A stretch of 64,000 bases of DNA from assembly GCA_022747635.1 (NCBI GenBank), contig JAKTNV010000007.1, positions 9,609,497-9,673,496 on the forward strand, written 5' to 3'. Of the stretch, positions 31,961 through 45,654 are shown piece after piece (position 1 is the first letter of the stretch; the number at the start of each line of letters is the position of its first letter). This DNA comes from Hetaerina americana (lineage: Eukaryota > Arthropoda > Insecta > Odonata > Calopterygidae). A program made the position numbers and the translations under genes. The notes under the pieces were generated by a model. The model was given only the letters and a program-made list of their open reading frames with translations, ran no database searches and was not told where the DNA came from.

Positions 31961-32013
31961 TAAATTTTATTTTTGTGGAAAATTGCTACTTTTAATTAAT
32001 ACAGCCTTAATAA

Positions 32014-32529
32014 TAATAACCGTTGGGCCGAATGTGATGGATCGCGGTAAAATTGACCGTAGTCTGCAGGCCGGTAGACGTAGTCTCGGACTTAACCTTC
32101 GGGCACTCAGGCGACGACAAAATTCGTCTTCGTGGAGAAGTTGCGACCGAGAAGCAGGTAGTATTATGAAGAGCGCGATTTGTACTCCTTGGCTAGGTAG
32201 ATATGTACATCTTCAAACATCCAGGAAGTAACCTTGAGAGCGTGTGATGGGGGTTGTTAGAAGAACAATGAAGAAAAACAATGAACAATGGCAGAGTTAC
32301 ATTGAAATTTAATACTGTCGTCTTCTTTAAATATTCGTGGTGTTAAGAGTTGCGCAAGAGATAAAAGTCAATCCTCTTGAGCCCATATTTTCGAAAGCAG
32401 ATACATCTCTTCAATTTAGTCAGCGTCATCGGATCTTTGCAGTTTTTTTCTTGTACTTTTGATGGATCTAGTTCCACCTATTTGTATTTCTCAGGTGAAA
32501 TTGCACGATTTCTACTTGCAAAATAGGTT
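32014..32529. other. Interval without recognised features
   Basis: No gene or repeat recognised. Confidence 0.35.
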
Positions 32530-32770
32530 AACTCCAGCATCATGCCTTTCCTAGGGCTTCCCGCCCTAGATTCCATGGCAACGCTTGTGAAATTCCGTGT
32601 TCTTTTACAGCGTGTTTCTTTTTGATCCGAGCGTCTTTTCCCCGCCTCTGATTGGGGAATTTTATCAACTTTTTCTGCAATGGATGCCGAATTCTGAAGG
32701 CATGCTCGAAGTGAGGTCTCACGAACGAGACGTATCATTTCTTTTGCACTCTGTCATCGCTATATTTTTC
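32530..32770 (-). mobile_element. Possible LINE reverse-transcriptase fragment
   Basis: The minus strand reads RPHFEHAFRIRHPLQKKLI, then HGISQALPWNLGREALGKA. This resembles the RPxxEYAxxIWDPxxKKLI and SxLxWxxLExRRKA order of CR1-type reverse transcriptases, with many substitutions. The similarity is weak and may be chance. Confidence 0.3.
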
Positions 32771-34739
32771 CAAGTCTGCATTTTATAGCCTATATACGCT
32801 CATAGGGCGCGCCGTAGGCGTTACAGGCACACATGCTGCGAGCATACGTTTTGTTTTATTCTCTTTTAGTTTTGAAATGATTGAACTTTTCAGAGCTCCG
32901 AGTCGAGGCTGCAGCTGTCTCCGATGTATGTGCCGGTAGGAAATATCTTCGGGGGTGGGTTATTCATAACCCCTTCGCTTCCATCTTTGGATTGCCAATT
33001 TCTCCAGGCTTGAAGCGAGTGGTGGATATTTAGTATATGAATCAACCAGATCCACAAGCGTGTAAAATACTCTAATAGTTATCCTGGTTTTTATTTTGAA
33101 TTTATGGCCATTTCGAACATTTTAACACAGCTGACAAAACATAAGTAGCACTAAGTCCGCAGTATGTTTGCTCAGCCAAAGAGAAAATTTATTTCGCAGG
33201 TAATATATGGAGAGTGTTATGCAAGTCCCCCCTCCCTCTCCCAAAAAAATCAACTCCTGACGGGGATGCTAGGCAGAGCGACTACGGGGGAGTGGAGAGG
33301 GCGGGGAGAAGACTTGTGCTTTTGGATGATAAGGAATTTGGGGTCAAATTCTATCCAGGGTCATTTGGGTGATTTCATGAAAAATAGCTTCGTGAGGAGT
33401 GTTTTTATTTGATTTGATTCACTTTTACTTATCGAATTGATTTTAAAATATTCCTTTTCAGAATTTTTCTAACCTGAATACAATTTGCGTCTATGGAAAT
33501 GAGCCTTTTTACTTCTTGTCACGTATTTCAAAAGCGTCTGAGATACGTACTTGCTGTGAGGAATTTCCCTGTCGTACCTTCGCGGAAATGTTTTTCTTTT
33601 AAGGAAATGAGAGAAAGAGTCAGTTTTCCCATAACTTGAATTGCGGATCATGCATGGTTTCATTATGACGAAGGTACATAATGTTTATTTGCTGCACACC
33701 TACTAGGAAGATTGGTGAGTGAGGAGTGATTGAGAGAATGAGATTGTTTCGTCTCCTAATTTCAGCCGAAAAGCCAAAAAAATACATTTCAGAATCTCGC
33801 CAGAGATTAATAAATTGGAAGGTAGCGTAGTGTATGGTAAATCCATCGACTGCGACATGCATCGCCACCGCAGATCAAACGATTTGGATAATTTGGCGGA
33901 AGGCGCCCTTAAGTTACGAGAGACTTTCAGTGATTCTTTCAATCAAAGAGGCGAAATAATTTTCGGAACGGATTAATCTAGTGGGAAACCTTATCATCGG
34001 TTTTAGCGGAAAAAGAGACCCTTTTGGCTAGTATGGCGTCACCGTTGAATTTCAAATTCAAATAAAACGTTGATACCAATTCACGGTCAGATCAGCTGTA
34101 TTAATTTGGCTTCCAAAATGATGCTCATAAGACGGCGTGGATTGAGATTTCGGAAGCTGAGCTAAGGGCCCCCGGAACACATTCGTGAGATATATCCGTA
34201 AAAAGCCACAGCTTGACCCAATCTGTGCGGTTTTCTGAACACAAAGACGCAGTTTTTTTAACACATAAAACAAAGCTATCAGCCTTATTAGCCTATGGTT
34301 GAGAGCGATGTCTATAGCAAATTCCACCCTAATTCATCGACAAACGACCCTTTGGTAAGCTTTTGAAAAAAATCGCAAGGAGAGAATGGAGGAGGAGCGG
34401 GGTAAGGGATGCCGAGGGTTGATCCAAGATTTCCCGGAGATATTTCTTTCGGCACGTTTGTTCTGAAGACATCCCGACAATCAGGTCGACACGTAAGTTA
34501 TGACCGTTGAAAATATTAATGGCGATGTGAGCTATCGAGCCTAAATTTCTGCATCCACCAGCTATGGTCGCTATTGTACTATGAACCTGATGTTATCGAC
34601 ACAAACACGAATACTTAATGCCACGTCGATGTATCGTGACCACCCCGATGTTGCTCTAATATCGACAACCGATATGTTTAAGTGTTTATATATTTAAAAT
34701 GAATAGCACACCTCCATTTATAATTGACGATGGTAGTGA
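32771..34739. other. AT-rich interval without recognised features
   Basis: No frame over about 90 codons and no visible repeat in 2 kb. Confidence 0.35.
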
Positions 34740-35600
34740 TGTACTGAAAGAGAAGAAAACTCACTCCCTCCCACCCGTCCCCGAACACTTTGCTCATTTT
34801 GGCCGCCCCTGGAACGGGCCCTAGAACCCGCAGCGGCGGTGCGGCCCCGTTTGTGTGCAGGGCGCGATACCACCCCGTCGCTATCGGATATGTGGGGGAT
34901 GGAGTGGCGGGCGAAAGGGTGGGTGGGTGGGAGGGTGGGACTTGGTTTTTTCCTCCCCCCTGAGTTGTTTGGTGGAAGGAAAGAGGATGGTGGAGACCCC
35001 CTTAAACCTCCCCACCCCCGCCCCTCTGCCCCCCCCTTTTCCACCCTCGTCCCCCGAGAACCCTCCCCCTCGCGAGCCTTGCACACATTCATTCGCTGCT
35101 GCCACACGTGGCCTCGTATCGATCGGGGCGGGGTCCACCCCCCTCCCCCTCTCTTCGTGTCTCTCCCCCATCCATCCACCCTCCCTCCTGCCCCGTCCTC
35201 CAGGGGGTGGGGGAACGGGAAGGGGTGTAGTATATTGAGGGGCGGGGAGGGAGGTTTAGGGGAGGACGTTGTCGGCAAGCGAGCAGCAGCGATACACTGG
35301 TAGTCCCCGCGCCATCTTAGCGCGGCACGCCAAAATGGTTATCTCTCCCTCGCCGACCGCGCCTCCTCCCCCCCCCACCAAGAACCGAGGGGACGCAAAA
35401 GTGAGTGGGTGCAGCCCCCTGCCCGCCCCCTTCGCGAAGGACGGTGGTGCGCGATGCGGCGTTTTGTCCTCGTCTTTGCTGCCGCGCCCTCTCTCTCTGT
35501 CCCTCTCTCCCTCCCTCCCTCTCCCTCCCTCGCTGAGGATTCTGGGTCACCGGCTCGCCCACGGGACGTGATCGCCCGCAGGTTTCTCCGAGTTGTCGTC
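34740..35600. other. GC-rich island
   Basis: C-rich plus strand with CCCTCCCT repeats at 35490-35530. A balanced CpG-containing segment (35270-35345) holds CGCGCCATCTTAGCGCGG, which includes a CCATCTT word resembling a YY1 site. Frames of 186, 154 and 127 codons overlap without recognised similarity. If any island here is a promoter, this one has one of the better-looking cores, but I cannot show it. Confidence 0.45.
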
Positions 35601-36997
35601 TCCGATAATGTCTCATATGAACCATGTGCGGATTTCATAATTTCAAAAATATTTTGCGATCAGAGCCTTAAGATTCCTTCGGGTATTGCTTGGTGTTCTC
35701 ACGTAACTTCGGGAAAAGTGCAATTGAGCGAATAAGACTCCCGAAAAGTTTATGTATATGAGAGAGACATCTCCTAAAGGTAAATAAAATATGTATGTAT
35801 ATATATGCTATACACACTCGCCTTTATACATGTATAGTTTTATAAAAATCGAATTGTACAAAACTATTTTGTACATTGTTTGCTTTGAATACGAGTATAG
35901 TTTTCGCAGTGGGTGACTTCGTGGTTCCGTGCTTTTTGTCTCTTTTACTAGTTTGTCGTGGGTAAAAGTTCACGCATGGAATTTCGATGAAAGATGTTTT
36001 CACTGCACATGTATTTATTCTAATGGAGTATTCTCTAGAACTCTATTGTTTTTCCATTCCATCCGTAATGCTCCAAAAATGCTGATTTAAGTGGATGATT
36101 GCTGAGTTCGCTATTATCATTGCTATTTCCGGCACAAGATTAATGAGGAATGGTGTTTAGTCTTAAACAGATCACCTTAAATGCGCACCCGAGGGCACTC
36201 ACTCTCATTTCGCACCTCCTGCACTATAAATTCAAGTGTGTCTGCTGTGAACATGTGGCACTCATATCCACCAGAGAATAATTACAGAAGAGTACTTCAT
36301 AAGTAATTGGTTGTAATTAAAGAACCGAAAAGTTATCCATTACATTTGAAAACAATTGACTTCTACCTTAGCGCAAATTTCTTCGGTGACGTCATTTTGT
36401 GTAATTCGTGTTTGTTTTTGCAAAGAAGATAAGTGAATCTGTACCAAATCGAAGAAAAATCGCAAGTGATTTCATACATTCTCATTCTATTTATTCTCCC
36501 AGCCTTCTGAATAACAACATGGGACGGTTGATTTTATTTTCGCGCGTGAAGCTGGGTCCATCAATGTCTAAGTTTAGAAATTTGGGATCGTTCCTTCAAC
36601 CATAGTTTCCCCTGGATACATCCGCCGATGGAGTGCAAGTAAGTCCCTTTTCTCCATCTGTCCTTACACGATGGATTACTTTAAATCAAATGCGAAAAAA
36701 TATGATTCTAGTAATAATCCGAAGCGTTATAAAGAAAAAAAATTGATCATTTTCACTGCAAGTCATTCAAGCACAATGAATAAACTTTTTACACGTACAT
36801 CATGCCTCAGTGGTATTCTTAAAAAAAGTAGAGAAAATAGCATGCATGTATAGTTTTTAAGGTCAAGGAGTTATCCAAAAAATAGTTTTCTCGTAAAAGA
36901 ATTCGTTTCAGGATCATTTTTTACTATGCCAAAATTATGATATTCGGTGTCGACATTATTTTCGGATTAGTGGACTAATTACTTCTACATCTAATTA
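35601..36997. other. AT-rich interval without recognised features
   Basis: No gene or repeat recognised. Confidence 0.35.
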
Positions 36998-37040
36998 ATA
37001 CCGCGCAAGCTGCCGCAAGAGCGTGTGGCGGGGGGTGTTA
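36998..37040 (-). mobile_element. LINE family A tail fragment
   Basis: The reverse complement reads TAACACCCCCCGCCACACGC then TCTTGCGGCAGCTTGCGCGG, a diverged version of the family-A terminus. The body of the element is not recognisable nearby. Confidence 0.5.
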
Positions 37041-38339
37041 GGTCACCACCAATTATTTTGGGCTGCATCGAGGAAAATGGTCACAAGTAGTTGCAATTTG
37101 AGACATTTATGAGTTTTTCACTACTTTTTTCATGCATGTGGGTGGTTATTTCTGTAAAAATGGCATATACACACTTGAGAAGCAACGTTAAGTTCAGATG
37201 CCCGAATAAAATGTCCCCAATTAGCACGCCTATCAGTTGGAAGCAAAACATTTTCGTCTAGGATACCCATTTCTGACATTTTCGAAGTATTTCCGCTTAT
37301 CCGCCGTGTACCCCATGTTGGTGCCTGGTGCAATAAGATTTAAGCGTTGGATAGGAACAATTATTCTTACGCTATGATGTTTTGAATTAAAGGCCGTTAA
37401 CCTTGACGATTTGGTACCAACTAACTAACTTTCAGGCGTGCGATATATTCATTAAGAACTTTTAGTGGCAGTCCTTTCCCGACCGAGTTCCCATTGGCCA
37501 TTAATGCAAAAGTGGATGCTCCCAAACGTAAAATTTCCCTCTTCTCTGGAGAACACATTTCCTTTTCTCACGCCGACTCATTTGTTGGCTCTGAATCCGA
37601 CGCGCCGCCGAAGCGGAGGTCATTTGTTAACATTATAAAATGGGAGTTTGGTTAAATGAGCAGGAAACCTTAACGCACCGAAAGAGAATAACTGCTTCAA
37701 CTACCATTGGTGCCGTAACTATATCTCTAAAAAAACGGTCAGATTTTATTGATGAAAAACCATTTCTTACAGCCAAGTTTTCAACTCAGTCATAGAGCCA
37801 TGTCGTGCGCAATAACTTCTGTTTCTGCACCGATGTGAAGGGGAAAATTATGGGGTCTTTCTTCATTCTCTCTTCCTAGCCTTCTCGTCTATTACCTAAC
37901 TGCTCTTAATGAAGAATCCAAACTTTTATTGAAGAACACAACCAGAATTTTAGAACACTCAGCGAACATGCGTTAGTTTCTTCGCTGTGAGTGTGCAGTA
38001 ATTACAGCATATTTACAGCAATTAATTGTAATAGCGCATTCGCTATCTCCATATTAGCGGCCTGTTTTCCACCTTTTCACATCGCACTTTTCCATAGATT
38101 TCCAATATTGAGTGAGTAACATGGCCTTTTTCGTGTACCTATGGAATTCCTCTCAGCATATGCAAGTAGACTCGTACTTTGATTTCTTTAGGCCCCCAGT
38201 ATTTATATCTCGCGAATACTCGCACGATTATCGGATTTGGGTTTTCTTCTGGGAAATCCGCACAGCGATTCCCATATTCTATCGAGTCTGACGTCACTCC
38301 TTAGTTACCCATTTGGAATTCTTTCAAACTGCTTCCAGA
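37041..38339. other. Interval without recognised features
   Basis: No gene or repeat recognised. Confidence 0.35.
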
Positions 38340-38437
38340 GCAACCGATTCCACAACCCTCCCCCCCCCCCCCCCGGTGAGTGTGATTGGCATCAATTGTA
38401 GCGGGAGGCGACTACAAGCGAGGACTAAATGAACGGA

Positions 38438-38474
<37 letters not shown>

Positions 38475-39055
38475 GGTGTGTGCGCGTCTCCTCATCCCTG
38501 TCCGGGGTGGGTGCAGACAAGGGCGAGGGGGCCGGCCCTAGGTCTTTCAGGGTGACGTCGGCCCCCCCCATCCCCCGCTACTTCTCCCCTCCCTCTCTCC
38601 ATTGATTGATTGGCGGGGAGTGGTGCTGACTCCCATCCGCGAGCCCTGCGCGTCTGGAGGCAGACGTAGAGGGGGGGTTCTCTCGCCCTCCCGCCCTTCG
38701 AGACCTTCATCGTGGCCCACTTAACTGCGCGACCCCCCCTGTCCCTCCACCCCCTCATTCGCACCCCGACCCTCCTCTTACGCCCACGCCTCTCCGGCTT
38801 AATTCCACTTTCTCCCACCCCTACCCCTACCTTCCTCTCAAATGAAAACAAACACGGCATGTCCCCCCTCTTCCGCTTCCCTCGCCCCCACCCTTCTCTT
38901 GGCCCGCTTCTCCTTTTCACTCTCGCCGCGGCGAACTTTTTCAAGGGCTCCCTCGGCTTTCTCCCACGGCCATTCCCCCCCTTCCCTCCCACAAGCAATC
39001 CCACCCCTTCATTTTTTAAAGTTTACGACCGGAAGCATTACCGCTCTTTGCGTCT
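38340..39055. other. GC-rich pyrimidine-biased island with (TG)n
   Basis: It starts with a C run at about 38359-38374 and contains (TG)n at 38441-38473. It then continues as C/T-rich sequence. The 170-codon minus-strand frame is Arg/Gly-rich and unrecognised. Confidence 0.5.
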
Positions 39056-41489
39056 GAAATAGTTCGATCCGATCGTGTGGTGGTTATAAATGTACATTAC
39101 CTACGTCCGTATGTAATAAAAATATTCGCAATCGAATGCAATGATGGCGATTAGGCATCATGGGAAGTTAAAACGAGTGAATGAATCGTGTTTTTCCACT
39201 ATTTCGGCCACCAAACGTATTTATGTCTAAGCTAATGTACTTAAGGCGAACGTCTTGAAAGTAGAAATGTGTTGTATTTTTAGAAATATGTTTTATTTAT
39301 ATTTTTTTATGGACCTTATTGGGGTGAGAAATTAAGATAATAGTGGAACATGATTACGCTCTCTAATAAGTATGTGTTAAAACAAATTAGAGCCTGTCCT
39401 TAAAGAAGTATCCAATGTCGGAGTTTCACATTATGACCCTAACAGCCATAATGCCATCAAAGACCAAGTCTCCTATAACCTCAACCATTAAAAGAAAAGG
39501 AAAACCTGCAAGAGTCTATGGTCTTTCCATTCTTTCCCGAGACCCCTTGCTTTTGGAAAGCTGTGTTTTTTATCAGAACTAACCTGCATTGAACCTGAAG
39601 TGTTCCGGTTAAAATGGTTTAATGTTTAATAAAAAAATGACGTTTCTCATCAATGATTTCTGGATAACAGTTGAATTACTGTTGCCTTAGGATTTAAAAA
39701 AACATCTGGCATTGTAAAATAAATGAAATAATCAACGGGTTGGAATATCGTTCAAGGAGGTGCAGTAAGAATAAAGCGGTTGATCAGCACTTTCAGTTTC
39801 AATGAGGGTGCGAGTGAATGACCTAATTTTTGATAGTTGCGCCACGAAGGAAAGGTTAATTGATTTCCGAAGCAACTTCGGTCTGGATGTCTCAAATTGA
39901 GGGAAAGAAGTTTGATTTGATGCCTCCATTTTCTATTCGGTGACGGTTTCCACAAAAACTATCGCGTGTTTTTAATGAAGTTTAATAAATAAATATTGAT
40001 GCGATTGAAACCATGATTCGGTTCAAAGAAGCGGTCATAATGAGAAATTTAAATTTGCCTTATCCTTTTCCCAACTGAATGAATATACGAATTAAACGTA
40101 ATTGAATCAGCAATTAGATGAACGAATGGTTATAAATTATTTTATTCACCTAAATCATTAGACTGTATCATTTCAATGAAAAGTATATTACATGAAAACA
40201 AATTGAATAGATTTTTCGTCAATTTTACCTTTTTCAATATGCAATACTTTTTATATCATTGATCGATTTCTCTCGTAACAAATGCTAAGCCCGTTTTTTA
40301 AACTGCAACATATTTATGAGTCATGAAAAATAAAACAACTCTTGTAAAGCTGAAGGAAAAAAATGAATAGATGGGCTATTTTAATCGAACTAGAACGATC
40401 ACGTGAAGAACTGGGAGTAAAGCCGTTTGAATTTACCATTTTTTTAAGGTAGGTCTTTAAAAATATGTCCCGAGTAGCAGTAATGTCTATGCGTTGTGGA
40501 ATATACTTTACGATAAAATCTATTATAGATATTCGAAACTCCTTGGGTTCATAATGTGTTCATTGCTCTTTAGAACCTGGGACTAATAACCCTCAATTTT
40601 GTCTACGAAATTTTGCTGTATTCTTGCAGCTATTTTATTCGCCATTGTGAAACATCAGTCCCAATGGGTTACGTGACATACAGGTATGAATCTATCCGGG
40701 TGTAATAATTGTAACAATACCTCAATGTAACATTTTAGCATATGATTTAGCACATCATATAATTATTGACCTGCTTATTTATGTATGCAATTATTTTACT
40801 TAAATATGGCAAGCTACATCGTTAACAGTGTGACGTGCATACATAAATTATTGCTTTGGTGCATGTGAAGTTGTGTTTCAAAAATGTAATCAATTTAGCT
40901 TTATGGTCCATGCGATATTTAAATTTGTGTGTGCAAAGTTTTATAGTAAGATAAAATTAAATCTTAATATTATGAGAATTATAGTTTAAATAATAATACG
41001 TCGTAAGACTTGATATTTCGCATATCCATGACAAGAAGAATTCAATTGAGTTTTTTCCATTTGTGTGCATATTCTATAGGATAAAAAAATACCTAAGGCT
41101 TCGAAAGTTAAAAACATAATCTAGCTTTTCACGTAAAAAGTAAGTGCAGATACTTTTTTTTTAGCAAAAAGCGTCTATTTTAGATTCCCATCATGGATCT
41201 CAAGTTTTTCTAGATTCATTTAAAACGAATTAATAATGCATTCACAGATTTTCTGCAATTTAAGCCGGGTAAAGACGACTCCTAACGAACTCAATTGTTC
41301 CAAGTGGATTCAAATTGCCTTTAAAATAAGGCACGAGAATTTTTAAGTACAATTTCGATTGATGGAAAAAAAACAGAATTTTTGAGAAAATGCACTTCCC
41401 TAGGGTTTCATCATATTCCATATATCCCGAAGACGAGGTCGACGACAATCAAATGACGCCAGATAATTTCTCCAGACATCTAATTAGTC
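39056..41489. other. AT-rich interval without recognised features
   Basis: The longest featureless stretch of the window (2.4 kb), strongly AT-rich, with no frame above about 70 codons. Confidence 0.45.
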
Positions 41490-42450
41490 GGTGGGACCGT
41501 CAAGATTCATCCACGGGGGATCAGAGAGGGGATTGAGGCACGAAGGAAAGGACCCGCCACCGAAGGGGCCCTCGCTACGCCTCCTCGAGAGGGACCCCGC
41601 AGTCTGCCTCCCAGGATAGTAGGTGGCGGCCCCTTCCCCCCCAGTTACTTCCACCCCCCCTTCGGAGGCCACGGGCGGATGGGCGCATCTCGATCCCTCC
41701 CCCCTTTCACCCTTTTCACGCATCCTCGAAATTTAACAAGGAAGTGGGGGGTAAAGGAGGAAAGGGAGGGTGGGATGAGGGGGGGGGGCCGTTTCCCCCC
41801 GTGGGGCTGCGAGCGGAGAAAAAAAATATATGGGTTTGCATAAATATACATTTTTAGAAATATGGGCGAAAGGGGCGAGGGATATGTGGAGGGCTAAAGG
41901 GGAGGGGGGGAGGGCAGGGCTTTAAGGGTGGTTCCCCGTTTCGTGGGTTTAAGCAAAGGGGAAGGGGTTCGACACATAAAGGATAAGCTCCGTAAATTTC
42001 GCAGAATGAAGTATGCAAAGGAAGCGGGAGAGGTAAAGTGATATATGTCTCTCTCTCTCTGTTGCGAAGCGCGTACCCCTCTAACCGCTCCAACCCCCCC
42101 CCCCTCCCTCCGGCCCCCCTCCCCACCCCCTGCGAGCCAACGCCACCCATTCCTCCCCCCATTACATCTCGATAATGCGAGAGGAAAAAAGGGTTAGGTT
42201 TTTTTTTCGAGGGTCTATGGGCGCAGGGGAGGAGGTAGGGGGTAAAAGGGGGTAAAAAGAACCCTTTTCACATATCTCCGCGCCACGGGTTCTGCTTCTT
42301 TCAACGGCGGCCGGGGTCAACGAGGACCCCCTCCCCCCCTCTCCCTTTTCCTTCTCCTCGTTGCTGGGCGGGGGGAGGCAATGGATCGTGAAGGCGACCT
42401 CCCCCCCCCGGACCCCTCTCAGGGCATACACGCCCTTTTACCCCGCGCAT
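41490..42450. other. GC-rich island
   Basis: Alternating C-rich and G-rich blocks with runs such as GGGGGGGG and CCCCCCCCC. Minus-strand frames of 102 and 89 codons are low-complexity. No recognised gene. Confidence 0.5.
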
Positions 42451-43079
42451 AAGTTATTCAGCGCGCAAATGCAGCATCAGCAACATGTATTCACGCATGC
42501 ACGACTAGAGAACGCGAGTTGAAGAGAGGGGTGCGGCCCGCGAGCGCGGGGACCCTTTTTATCCGGCGGGAAATGCGAATCTGGAGAGGCCACTGGAGAA
42601 TCCTCCGATGCTCTTAAAGGGTGCGGGGCATATGAAATGAAATAGACGCACTGGTTATCGAGAGGATGCATGGGCCTACATGATATGCAAACGGATAGAA
42701 TAGGCGCAAGTTTTATTTATCAAATCTATTTGCATGAATTCGCATCTTCCTTTTTTCGATTGTCGGGTAGAGAAATTAACCAATATTCACGCAATTATAT
42801 TTCTTTATGATGGAATTTATTTTATAATACTTATCGGATTAATTTTTCTTGACTAATACACCGATTGTATAAAAAAAATAAACGCTCGCTATACTTTGGT
42901 GAAACTTGAGGTTGAACATATTAAAGGTATTAAGGCAAGTGATGAATCATATTCATTAAGATGATTGAAATACTAAACCTAAAAAATGTTTAAGATTTGG
43001 TTTTCAACACTATCTTCGTTTTTTTGGTTAGACGATATTTTTTGCATATCACATTAAGTATAGATACAAAAAAATAAAG
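42451..43079. other. AT-rich interval without recognised features
   Basis: No gene or repeat recognised. Confidence 0.35.
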
Positions 43080-43345
43080 GTGGGTTGCGGTAGTCGTGGA
43101 ATAGACCGTTAGAAAACTGATCAGAAGGCCAGGGCTCGATTCCCGGGTAAACCTCTCTGGGCACCTGCAGCTTCACCTAAGCTATGTGATTTTTCTGGTA
43201 GCAGATCTTCCTGGGAAACCATAACCGGCCTTACCCTGATGTGTGAATTTCACACGCCGTATAGGGCTTCGTACTGGGTAAACTCTACCATCACCTACCA
43301 AACCGACCTTCGGGTTGATTACTGTGTTTATGGTTTTATTGTATG
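43080..43345 (+). mobile_element. SINE, tRNA-headed, most complete copy
   Basis: The head has a tRNA-like A-box region (GCGGTAGTCGTGGAATAG) and a B-box-like GGGCTCGATTCCCGGG at 43132-43147. It continues with GGGCACCTGCAGCTTCACC, GATCTTCCTGGGAAACCATA, CCCTGATGTGTGAATTTCAC and CCGACCTTCGGGTTGATTAC, and ends in a TTTATGG tail. No coding capacity. It serves as the reference for the tail copies at 5517, 11550 and 12561. Mobilisation would depend on a LINE, but I see no shared 3' end with either LINE family here. Confidence 0.75.
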
Positions 43346-44619
43346 AAGACTCCCTAATATGAAGGTATGCATGTTATACAAATCCTTAGAAAATGTCCAA
43401 AATATGGGAAATATGGAGAATTGAGTTAAAGGATTGCGTTCGAGTTCCTTCATTAAAGGTTTAAAAGAGCCATCGACCTTATTATAAACTACATCAAATC
43501 GAACATGTCGGATAAAAAGGAAAATACGTACGTCATGTGCAGTTACCGAGAAAAATAAGAATGAATGGGAATCGATAAGTACTCACAAATATAATTTATG
43601 GTTTCTGACATTGCTCGGTGGAATTTATTCATTATGAATACTTGGGTTTTCCACTAACAAAGTCGCTTTCGGGTGGTATATAGCCTGAATATGATCCTGT
43701 CAGCTGAAACTCGTCTCGTTTCAGTAAATGCCGTGTGGAATTACTATTTGTGGTAATGTTGATGAGCTCAAATGCTTGTGAGGGCTTGTTACCTTTGACT
43801 TGCCGTCGCAAACGTACGCAATAAAACGTACGCAATAAGAGGGGATGAAGATTTAGTGGCATTAAAAAAAAGCGGCATTAAAAATAAATAGTGCTTGGCC
43901 GTTTTATATTTGAGTATTTTACAGTCATATAACATGAAGTGGTATGTCGTTTAACCTGTTCAACCAAGCCCCAAAAATAATGAAACTCGAATTGTATTAG
44001 GCGATAAAATAGTTTTCCAATTCTATTCCTATGACACTACGGATGAGAAAACCACAGTATTTCCAAACAGAGGCTTTGAGAATAAAGAATAGCTAACGGT
44101 ATATAATTTTTGAAAAATGTATTCTTCACAATTCCTTGTACAATATCCTAAAAGATTGGGATTGTTTCAGTTTTATGTTTAATTTTGATAATATTCACTG
44201 CATTTTTTATTATTTAATTTTAACAAGAATACCGAATATGAATTTTCCATGGCCACTTTCAATCGGCGCAATTCCCTTTCGTGAGACTAAATGTCTTCAC
44301 AATGGCGCAAGTGAAAAAGCATTGAGGAGTCCGAAGGTTTAACTTCATCCAGCACACTCAAGGGAGGAGTTAAAGCAGATTTGGGGAGAGGGAGTGGTTT
44401 AAATTGACTAAAGATTAACCTCGGCGAATGATGTAATTTCTGAGATCAGTTCAGAACCAGTGCGACCACTTGGGTTAGGGTAAACAAATTACATCAGCTA
44501 ACGAAAGTAATGAGATTCCCTTTAAGGCGACCTTGAACAGTCCCCCTGTGTGTTTGTACCCACCAATTAAAGCCCTGAGGTGAGTTTCGAGAGTGAACTT
44601 TTTATTTTATTTTTTGAAG
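43346..44619. other. AT-rich interval without recognised features
   Basis: No gene or repeat recognised. Confidence 0.35.
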
Positions 44620-45110
44620 CTCGTGGCGCGCTGCCGAGGGAGGATCGTTCCGATGGGAGTATTGTGTCGCGGGAGGGGACGGTGGAGTGGGAAGACGCGC
44701 TGCTGTAAGGGGAAACGAGTCGAGTGGGGGGGGAGGGAGGGAGGGAGGGATGGGGGGGTGGGACTGGATGATTGTCATCGCGGGTATCAGTCTCTCGTTT
44801 GGAGTTGGGTTTTCTTCGAACCACCCTGCCTCAGTTCCCTGTTTGCCCCGCATTAATCCCTCCTCCAGATCATCGTGTTTTCTCTTCCCGATTTCGCCGC
44901 AAGAATTGCCTCTCCTCCACCTCTCCTCCCTCTACCCAGAATGCCTCTCTTCCAACGCGCATCCTCCAACTCGCTCCCTGCTCTAGCCCTGGGAATTTCC
45001 CCCACTCCGGCTTTTCCTCGAATACCAACTACTCCCCCTCTTACCTCGCCTGACACTTCTTCCCTTTTCTTCCCTGCTCACAAGCTTATTCCCTTTACAC
45101 ACCATTCCCA
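44620..45110. other. GC-rich then pyrimidine-rich tract
   Basis: A G-rich core (44690-44765, with GGGAGGGAGGGAGGGA) is followed by C/T-rich sequence to about 45110. Frames on both strands are unrecognised. Confidence 0.45.
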
Positions 45111-45654
45111 CATTACAATTACCTCCGATCTTTCTTCCGTTCCCTTCAGGAAAACCCCTGTATGCAGAAATCATACAACAACGCTATGATCAATATTGAA
45201 CTCAACTTTTATGTGATGGTTTTTCATTTCGTAGCGATCAGCTGCTAAATATTTGCGGTAGGGTCGAAACTCAACGAAAACGTCTGTTATTCCATATAAG
45301 AGGAAATATTGTGATTTCTATTTTTTGCACAAAAACTCGTATTTTAAGCTGAAGTATATTTTAGTAGTTACTCTGGAACATTCGGGTGAGTACAGTCTGT
45401 ACGTTGGTTTGAAAACTATTATTTTATTAGTTAACGTATTTAACGTTGGGACTATATGAACACATAAATCTATTTACTGTAACAAACTTTAATTTTGCAA
45501 TTTTTACGATATTTACTTGTGCTCAATTATCTTCCAGTCGCGGTCAATTGATAACGGAATGTCGAGAGCCCAGCTCTTTTAATAATTTTGATACGCTACT
45601 CAGTTTATCATATCGACGTTCAGCAATGAATAATACATTACAATTAATAGAGGT

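Larger units (their letters stand above)
31143..32000. mobile_element. Foldback element, 348-bp arms with hammerhead-like motifs
   Basis: Arms 31181-31528 and 31653-32000 are almost identical inverted copies. A 65-codon frame reads the same in both. A spacer of 124 bp ends in a run of 24 A (31629-31652). A 38-bp extension (31143-31180) lies outside the left arm, and its reverse complement recurs as the end of the related sequence at 45917-46086. A 13-bp direct repeat, ACAGCCTTAATAA, flanks the whole (31130-31142 and 32001-32013). Each arm has an AT-rich outer 130 bp with a hammerhead-like motif and a GC-rich inner 220 bp. I infer a Penelope-type non-autonomous insertion. High arm identity implies recent formation or an assembly artefact. 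Confidence 0.7.
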
